Of a DNA stretch of 64,000 bases, positions 59,111 to 64,000 are shown piece by piece (within the stretch, counting starts at the first letter, position 1; each line of letters starts with the position of its first letter). Origin of the DNA: Peribacillus frigoritolerans (GTDB lineage Bacteria; Bacillota; Bacilli; Bacillales; Bacillaceae); NCBI RefSeq assembly GCF_004358755.1, contig NZ_SMZY01000002.1, positions 992,001 to 1,056,000 on the forward strand. Reading direction: 5' to 3'. The position numbers and the translations under genes were made by a program. The notes under the pieces were generated by a model. The model made no database searches. It was not told the origin of the DNA and was given only the letters and a program-made list of their open reading frames with translations.

Positions 59111-59885
59111 CCAAATGTGCGATAAACTATTCGATTATTTTAATGAGACGATGACAGCTGTAGAGAAAAGAGAATTCGAAGCTCATTTGGAGTCTTGTTC
59201 TGACTGTTCGGCAGAACTTCAAGAATTAACTGCTTTAACAGAAGACCTTCCTTATCTTTCTGAACCTGTAGAGCCTCCTAAAGAAATGAAACAGCGTATT
59301 TTAGGAAGCATCCTGAATGAGGATCCTGCAAATCATTCGCCTGAGCCTGTTTTTGTCAAAGAAAAAGAAGTTCACTCTGCAGAAAAAAAAGACAAAATTG
59401 TACCAATTAAAGCAGAAAAAAGGCCTAATAAGTTTCTTCTTCCTTCCGTTGCTGCCTTGCTTTTTGCATCACTTCTCGGAAATGGCTATTTCTTAACACA
59501 AATGGCTGATGAGCCTCCCAAAGATGCAGCATTCAGCAATGAAGATTTGAAAAAACAAGTTGCGCTTGCCCCTGTTGATGAGCAAATGAAGAATGTAACG
59601 GCAATGGCTTCACTGATAAAAAACGATTCTAAAGAAATGGTTGTCCTTCAGGCTGAACAGCTAAAGCAGCTGAAAGACGGAGAAGTGTATCAAATCTGGC
59701 TGATTGAGAATGAAAAGCCAGTAGCAGCCGGTTCATTCGTTCCAGATTCATCAGGACATGGTGCCGTCATGTACGAAATGAACCTGGAAGGCGAGCTGAA
59801 TTGGGATACGATAGCCATAACGATTGAACCAAAAGCAGGAAACAAAGCTCCTGAAGGTGCTGTGGTTCTTGCTTCACAGCTCTAG
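59103..59885 (+). CDS. Anti-sigma factor, ZAS/RskA type
   Basis: A 260-residue membrane protein: N-terminal zinc-binding anti-sigma domain with HLESCSDC (about residues 28-35, HxxxCxxC), a linker, one helix (about 115-137, LLPSVAALLFASLLGNG), and an extracytoplasmic RskA-like domain with the YQIWLIENEKPVAAGSF motif. It should hold the upstream sigma factor inactive until a signal arrives. GGGAGGGTC precedes ATG 59103. Confidence 0.9.
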   Translation: MNNQMCDKLFDYFNETMTAVEKREFEAHLESCSDCSAELQELTALTEDLPYLSEPVEPPKEMKQRILGSILNEDPANHSPEPVFVKEKEVHSAEKKDKIVPIKAEKRPNKFLLPSVAALLFASLLGNGYFLTQMADEPPKDAAFSNEDLKKQVALAPVDEQMKNVTAMASLIKNDSKEMVVLQAEQLKQLKDGEVYQIWLIENEKPVAAGSFVPDSSGHGAVMYEMNLEGELNWDTIAITIEPKAGNKAPEGAVVLASQL

Positions 59886-59897
59886 CCAACTTAAGAA

Positions 59898-59927
59898 GGT
59901 ACGGTAAACCGTACCCTCTTTTTTATT
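59898..59927 (+). terminator. Terminator of the sigma/anti-sigma operon
   Basis: GGTACGGT and ACCGTACC form an 8-bp stem followed by CTCTTTTTT. Confidence 0.88.
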
Positions 59928-59969
59928 TGACTAAACCATTTATCTGAATTTTCTTTCTTTAAACTCATG

Positions 59970-59997
59970 AAGAGACTATCCGCTTGGATAGTCTCCC
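59970..59997 (-). terminator. Terminator of the 62-aa membrane protein gene
   Basis: GAGACTATCC and GGATAGTCTC form a perfect 10-bp stem right after the minus-strand stop at 60001. The T run is poor. Confidence 0.6.
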
Positions 59998-60000
59998 TAT

Positions 60001-60189
60001 TTATTGTCCATGAAAGTTGTTCATATCCCGATTGACATTATGAATTTGCTGTTCTGCTCTCATTGCTTCAGCTTTAGGATCAGAGTGATAAACATTTAAT
60101 TTTCTTCTTCGTTTTGTCCTTAAATCGCTGATCCAGCCAATTAAGACTAAAACAAGAAAACCAGCTGGCAGCCAAGCCGACAATGGCAT
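60001..60189 (-). CDS. Small membrane protein, 62 aa
   Basis: One N-terminal helix (about residues 3-20) followed by a basic patch (RTKRRRK) and a polar tail rich in N, H and Q. AAGAGG lies 8 nt before the ATG at 60189. No family recognised. Confidence 0.62.
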   Translation of the reverse strand: MPLSAWLPAGFLVLVLIGWISDLRTKRRRKLNVYHSDPKAEAMRAEQQIHNVNRDMNNFHGQ

Positions 60190-60315
60190 ATCACGTACCT
60201 CTTAAGATTCGCTACGCTGTCTATACCTGTATAGTGGTTTTAATCTACAGTCATGCATTTTTCACCAGAGACAAAATTATCAAGGATTCACACGGTGTCT
60301 TTAAACGGCTGATTG

Positions 60316-60423
60316 TTACTTTACTTCTTCCTCTTCCGTTTTTTCAATTAAAGTTGCTTCGTACATTTCCTCATCCGTCTGCACTTTAATACTCTCTTCC
60401 ACACGAATTCTTCCTTTACCCAT
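60316..60423 (-). CDS. Small acidic peptide, 35 aa
   Basis: MGKGRIRVEESIKVQTDEEM and 15 more residues, ending EEEEVK. A strong AAAGGAGGAG lies before the ATG at 60423, 126 bp upstream of the 62-aa gene on the same strand. Unknown function. The stretch 60424-60660 shows no supported feature. Confidence 0.55.
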   Translation of the reverse strand: MGKGRIRVEESIKVQTDEEMYEATLIEKTEEEEVK

Positions 60424-60685
60424 TTTATCTCCTCCTTTATTGATATCATAATTAAACTGAAAATTTAGTAAATAATGATATATCCCTATTTATTTGACTT
60501 TTTTTTGAATTGAGTCAAAGGTAAGGTCAAAATACATCGTTCTTTTAAGGTGGATTTTCGACTCCCGTATTTGAAAAAGCCAAGCGTGACACGATTTAAC
60601 AATCATTTGAAAATAAGGGTCTTTTTACTTAGCTGACCTTGTAACTTTTTTTGTTATCCTGCTGTATTTTTAAAAAACATGTCAT

Positions 60686-61573
60686 TTAATGGATGCTCTT
60701 CTTTTTAAAGCGGCCTCCTCTTACTTCCGTTATATTCGCTACGGCTAAAAAGGCAGAAGGATCCAATTCCTCAACGATTGATTTTAACTTTGCTTCTTCA
60801 AGTCTTGTAATGACACAAAATATAACCTTCTTATTATCGCCCGTATAAGCTCCTTCGCCGTTCAAGTATGTTACTCCCCTGCCAAGGCGATCCAAAATTG
60901 CCTGACCAACCTCATCCGGGTTCTCACTTATAATCCATGCTGATTTAGACTCATCAAGACCCTGAACGACCACATCAATCGTTTTATAAGCGATGAAATA
61001 AGCGATCAGGGAATACATCGCCCGGTCCCAGCCAAATACAAAACCCGCACTGCCTAAAATAAACAGGTTAAAAAACATGATAATCTCCCCGACGGAAAAT
61101 GGAGATTGCTTATTAAACAGAATCGCCAGAACTTCTGTCCCATCAAGCGACCCGCCATACCTGATAACCAGGCCGACTCCAATGCCGAGGATAATTCCGC
61201 CAAATACAGATGCGAGCAAGAGATCCTCCGTCAGCACAGGAACAGGGTGAAGCAAAACCGTCGCAGCCGACATAATTCCGACACCGAACAAGGTGGAAAG
61301 CGCAAATGTCTTTCCAATCTGGTTGTAGCCAATAAAGAAAAAAGGCACGTTCAGAAAAAACAAGTAAATACCAAGCTTCACTTTCGTCAGATGAGAAAGG
61401 ATAATGGAAATTCCCACAATCCCCCCATCTATCACACGATTAGGAACGAGGAAAATTTCCAGACCTATTGCCATCAAGACTGCACCGAAACAAATCAGCA
61501 CCATGCGTTTGCCAATTTCAGCTTTTGGCAGCTTTTTGTGCTGTTTGATGACGGACATTTGATGGGGCTCCAT
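60686..61573 (-). CDS. YitT family membrane protein (DUF2179)
   Basis: A 295-residue protein with about six helices (residues 20-210), including the GGSLDGTEVLAILFNK motif, and a C-terminal cytoplasmic DUF2179 domain (about 225-290, VIFCVITRLEEAKLKSIVEELDPSAFLAV). This is the YitT family, which has several members per Bacillus genome and no proven function. AAAGGAGGAGGA precedes the ATG at 61573. Confidence 0.9.
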   Translation of the reverse strand: MEPHQMSVIKQHKKLPKAEIGKRMVLICFGAVLMAIGLEIFLVPNRVIDGGIVGISIILSHLTKVKLGIYLFFLNVPFFFIGYNQIGKTFALSTLFGVGIMSAATVLLHPVPVLTEDLLLASVFGGIILGIGVGLVIRYGGSLDGTEVLAILFNKQSPFSVGEIIMFFNLFILGSAGFVFGWDRAMYSLIAYFIAYKTIDVVVQGLDESKSAWIISENPDEVGQAILDRLGRGVTYLNGEGAYTGDNKKVIFCVITRLEEAKLKSIVEELDPSAFLAVANITEVRGGRFKKKSIH

Positions 61574-61657
61574 TTATCCTCCTCCTTTTAGTCACTCTTT
61601 GTCATTTCAGTTATATATTAAAATATAGATGCAGAAGACTGCTTAAATGACTGATTT

Positions 61658-61687
61658 CAAAAAAAAACACCCCTATTCAGGGTGTTT
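61658..61687 (-). terminator. Terminator antisense to the yuiA side
   Basis: AAACACCC and GGGTGTTT form an 8-bp stem, with nine T residues on the minus strand. No minus-strand gene ends just before it; the nearest is proC at 61915, so a proC transcript would run antisense through the YuiA-like gene to reach it. Confidence 0.75.
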
Positions 61688-61753
61688 GACAGTAACTCTA
61701 AGCGGATAATCTGTGATAAAATAAATAGTAAGAAAATTCAGACGGTGATGCGA

Positions 61754-61894
61754 ATGAAAATGATTAATATTTGTGTAAAATGCAGCGGAAAAGGAAAGGT
61801 CAGATCAAAGCTTCCATTTTTCAAAAAAGCATGTCCTGCATGCAACGGGACGGGAAAGCGCCAAACAACCATTAAAAATTCGAAACGCGCTTGA
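61754..61894 (+). CDS. yuiA: YuiA-like zinc-finger small protein
   Basis: A 46-residue basic peptide with two CxxCxGxG motifs: CVKCSGKG (residues 7-14) and CPACNGTG (about 28-35), the DnaJ-type zinc-finger repeat. The size fits YuiA of Bacillus. The start is taken as ATG 61754, after GACGGTGATG; an ATG two codons upstream is equally possible. Metal binding is likely; role unknown. Confidence 0.65.
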   Translation: MKMINICVKCSGKGKVRSKLPFFKKACPACNGTGKRQTTIKNSKRA

Positions 61895-61914
61895 CCCCTC
61901 CCCCCTTTTTTATT

Positions 61915-62718
61915 CTATTCCAGCCCTTTGCTCATGGCTTTTTTATTTACAGCAATGACTGCATGTTTTATTAAGTCGTCAAATCCGCCTTCTTTAAGGA
62001 CTTTTATTCCCTCAGCAGTAGCTCCTCCTGGTGTTGTCACTTGCTCTCGAAGTTCTTTTGGAGCAAGCTTCTCTTTCAGCATGGAAGATGAGCCGGCCAG
62101 CATCTGCGAGACAAGCCTGACGGCAGTTTCATTAGAGACTCCGTAGGACTCCGCCTGATTGATTAAACTCTCTGAAAATGCATAAAGAAAAGCCGGAGCG
62201 CTTCCCGTGATTGCAGTTAATTGATGAACCTGTTCTTCTGTGCACTCCTCAGCTTCGCCAATGGCATCAAGCACTTGCTTCAGCATGCTTTTATGATTTT
62301 GAAGCACTGCTTTCCCGTATGCGACAAGCGACATCGATTCGCCTATTTCTGATGCTGTATTCGGCATCACCCATGCAGCCGGGGTATTCTCAGGCAGATG
62401 CTCTTCTAAGAAAGATGGCCCGATACCCGCAGCTATCGTTACAACAAAATGATTATGTATGAACGGTTTCATTTCATGCAATAAATTCAAATGCACTTCA
62501 GGAGGCATTGCAAGAACAACCATATCCGCTTTTTCAATATCTTCCTTCCAATTGAAAGAAGGGATGACTTGATACTTCTTCTGCAGGTAAATGAGTTTCT
62601 CTTTATTCTTATGATTGGATACATAAATGTCTTTTACGTTTGAAGATTGAACAAGCCCGGATAAAATGGATTCTGCCATTCGTCCTGCTCCAATAAATAA
62701 AATCGTGCTTTTTTTCAA
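61915..62718 (-). CDS. proC: Pyrroline-5-carboxylate reductase
   Basis: A 267-residue enzyme with the NAD(P) motif IGAGRMAESIL (about residues 9-19) and the C-terminal ProC signature QVTTPGGATAEGIKVLKEGG. It makes the last step of proline synthesis, reducing pyrroline-5-carboxylate. Bacillus has several paralogues (ProG, ProH, ProI); this one cannot be assigned by eye. AGAGAGGAAG precedes the ATG at 62718. Confidence 0.9.
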   Translation of the reverse strand: MKKSTILFIGAGRMAESILSGLVQSSNVKDIYVSNHKNKEKLIYLQKKYQVIPSFNWKEDIEKADMVVLAMPPEVHLNLLHEMKPFIHNHFVVTIAAGIGPSFLEEHLPENTPAAWVMPNTASEIGESMSLVAYGKAVLQNHKSMLKQVLDAIGEAEECTEEQVHQLTAITGSAPAFLYAFSESLINQAESYGVSNETAVRLVSQMLAGSSSMLKEKLAPKELREQVTTPGGATAEGIKVLKEGGFDDLIKHAVIAVNKKAMSKGLE

Positions 62719-62779
62719 AAAATGACTTCCTCTCTTTATCGACTATTGTTATTTTATCAAATTATCAAACTTGAGAGTA

Positions 62780-62806
62780 CAAAAAAACCGGCGTTGAAAC
62801 ACCGGC
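62780..62806 (-). terminator. Terminator of the mscS-type gene
   Basis: CCGGTGTT and AACGCCGG arms with one G-T pair, followed on the minus strand by seven T residues. Confidence 0.85.
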
Positions 62807-62808
62807 TA

Positions 62809-63894
62809 TCAGCTATACTGCTTTGTTTTTTCAAATGTATCCTGTTTAGCGGATTCCACATAAATAGTACGGCTTGGGAATGCAAAACCTACACCCTCTT
62901 CTTCAAGAATCGCCATAATCTTATAATTAATATCCTGCTTCACACTTAAATGGTCTGCATAGGCTGTTGTTTTCGTGAAGAAATTCAAGAAAATATCAAG
63001 GCTGTCGCCAAAAGCATTAAAGATCACATTGATTGTGTCATCATGTATACCATCGTGCTCAGACAGCATAAGTTCAATTCTCTTCACACACGTTTTCAGC
63101 TGAGATTCAGTTGTATCGTATGTCACTCCAATTGTGAATTGAATTTGCCTTTTGCCCATTTTTGTCCAGTTCGTAATGGGCTCATTGGCAAGAGTAGAGT
63201 TTGGCACGGTTACAAGCGCCTGAGGAAATGTCCGGATTCTCGTGCTTCTGAAAGAGATATCCTCTACAACCCCTTCTACACTTGGCGTCTTAATCCAGTC
63301 GCCGAGTGTAAACGGCTTTTCTGTAATGATAATGATTCCGCCAAAGAAATTGCCGATTGTTTCTTTCGCTGCAAGGGCAAATGCAAGTCCTCCAAGTCCG
63401 AGTCCTGCCACAAAACCATTTACATCATAGTTGAATTCCTGCGCAATGATGCTGAATGTAAGCGCAAGTATAAGAAAGCGCATGACCTTTGATAAAAAGG
63501 GGCCAAGAATATCATCCATCTCAAGTTCAAAACGCTGATTCACTTTGTCAAACAAGAGAGATGAAGATGCCGTCAGATTGTAAAGCCCCCATGCAATCGT
63601 CATCACGATGGAAGATCGATAAAATTGACTCAGCACTTCCCTTTGATTTTCGAAAAATGGCGAATATAGAATGGCCAAATATAGACCGATCAGGATAAAA
63701 AACATGCGCAGCGGTTTTTCATAAGCAACCAGAACATTCCTGAAAATATCAGTCGGCGTTTTGTTGCTGAACTTCAATATCATTTTGAATACGTATTTCG
63801 TGAAAAGTTTGCGAAGGACCATAAACAGCACGAAAATCCCGATGCTTACGGCAATTTGAATCAAACTTTCCATTGTCATATATTTTTCAAACAT
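62809..63894 (-). CDS. Small-conductance mechanosensitive channel (MscS family)
   Basis: A 361-residue MscS-type channel with five helices (about residues 10-190). The pore helix is GFVAGLGLGGLAFALAAKETIGNFFGG, rich in Gly and Ala as required, followed by the beta domain (FTLGDWI, VPNSTLANEPITNW) and a cytoplasmic alpha/beta domain. It opens on membrane tension during osmotic downshift. AAGGAGAG precedes the ATG at 63894. Length is near YhdY of B. subtilis. The last 106 bp of the window hold nothing supported. Confidence 0.9.
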   Translation of the reverse strand: MFEKYMTMESLIQIAVSIGIFVLFMVLRKLFTKYVFKMILKFSNKTPTDIFRNVLVAYEKPLRMFFILIGLYLAILYSPFFENQREVLSQFYRSSIVMTIAWGLYNLTASSSLLFDKVNQRFELEMDDILGPFLSKVMRFLILALTFSIIAQEFNYDVNGFVAGLGLGGLAFALAAKETIGNFFGGIIIITEKPFTLGDWIKTPSVEGVVEDISFRSTRIRTFPQALVTVPNSTLANEPITNWTKMGKRQIQFTIGVTYDTTESQLKTCVKRIELMLSEHDGIHDDTINVIFNAFGDSLDIFLNFFTKTTAYADHLSVKQDINYKIMAILEEEGVGFAFPSRTIYVESAKQDTFEKTKQYS

Positions 63895-64000
63895 GAACTT
63901 CTCTCCTTACTCTTCATACCTAATGTATTCACAAAATACTATTATACTAAACTCTTCGAAAACCTCATCGTCTTTTGGTCCCTATTATTTTTAAAAAACT

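Overview
The window looks like chromosomal DNA of an endospore-forming, low-GC Bacillaceae bacterium, close to Bacillus/Metabacillus. The gene order largely follows the Bacillus subtilis yha-yhe region: trpP, yhaH, scoC(hpr), yhaI, yhaJ, yhaK, prsA, yhaL, yhaM, yhaN, yhaO, yhaP, yhaQ, yhaR, hemZ, yhaX, yheA, yheB, yheC/D-type genes, yheE, sspB, yheF position, yheG, yheH/yheI (bmrD/bmrC), nhaX, nhaC and dat. Sporulation genes (alpha/beta SASP with a sigma-G type promoter, YhaL, YjcZ-type peptides, YheC/D coat-associated proteins) confirm a spore former. Names from B. subtilis rest on recognised protein families plus synteny; no database search was run.

Layout. 1-5.4 kb: TRAP-controlled tryptophan transporter, transition-state regulator ScoC, small membrane and sporulation proteins, and the PrsA foldase. 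5.6-12.2 kb (minus): YhaO nuclease, YhaN ATPase, an inserted MFS pump and YhaM exoribonuclease, probably one operon. 12.7-14.8 kb: YhaQP ABC exporter. 15.5-21.1 kb (minus): acyl-CoA ligase, acyl-CoA dehydrogenase, hydroxyacyl-CoA dehydrogenase, thiolase and enoyl-CoA hydratase, together a full beta-oxidation cycle with a CcpA (cre) site at its head. 21.4-28.2 kb: lipoprotein, HemZ, two HAD phosphatases, an FkbM methyltransferase and a 14-unit tandem array of 52-bp hairpin repeats. 28.8-38.1 kb: yheAB, three ATP-grasp spore-coat genes, a yxkF-msmX pair, and sspB with a long structured leader. 38.1-45.4 kb: cystine-type ABC importer, YheG, and the BmrCD multidrug exporter with an upstream leader-peptide/terminator attenuator. 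45.7-53 kb: a small HPr-like gene with two micropeptides, a class A penicillin-binding protein with a long charged and PAEP-rich tail, NhaX, NhaC and Dat. 53.1-57 kb: a class I ribonucleotide reductase operon with a sigma-A promoter, two NrdR boxes, a cobalamin riboswitch and a terminator. 57.2-64 kb: DUF3231 protein, ECF sigma/anti-sigma pair, YitT, YuiA-like, ProC and an MscS channel.

Regulation is the richest part of the window. RNA-level control can be read at trpP (TRAP triplets), bmrCD (leader peptide with mutually exclusive pairings) and the nrd operon (B12 riboswitch). The sspB leader is a good candidate for an undescribed structured RNA. Several families of dispersed or tandem palindromic repeats fill the gene-free stretches. 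No IS element, prophage, CRISPR array, rRNA or canonical tRNA was seen.
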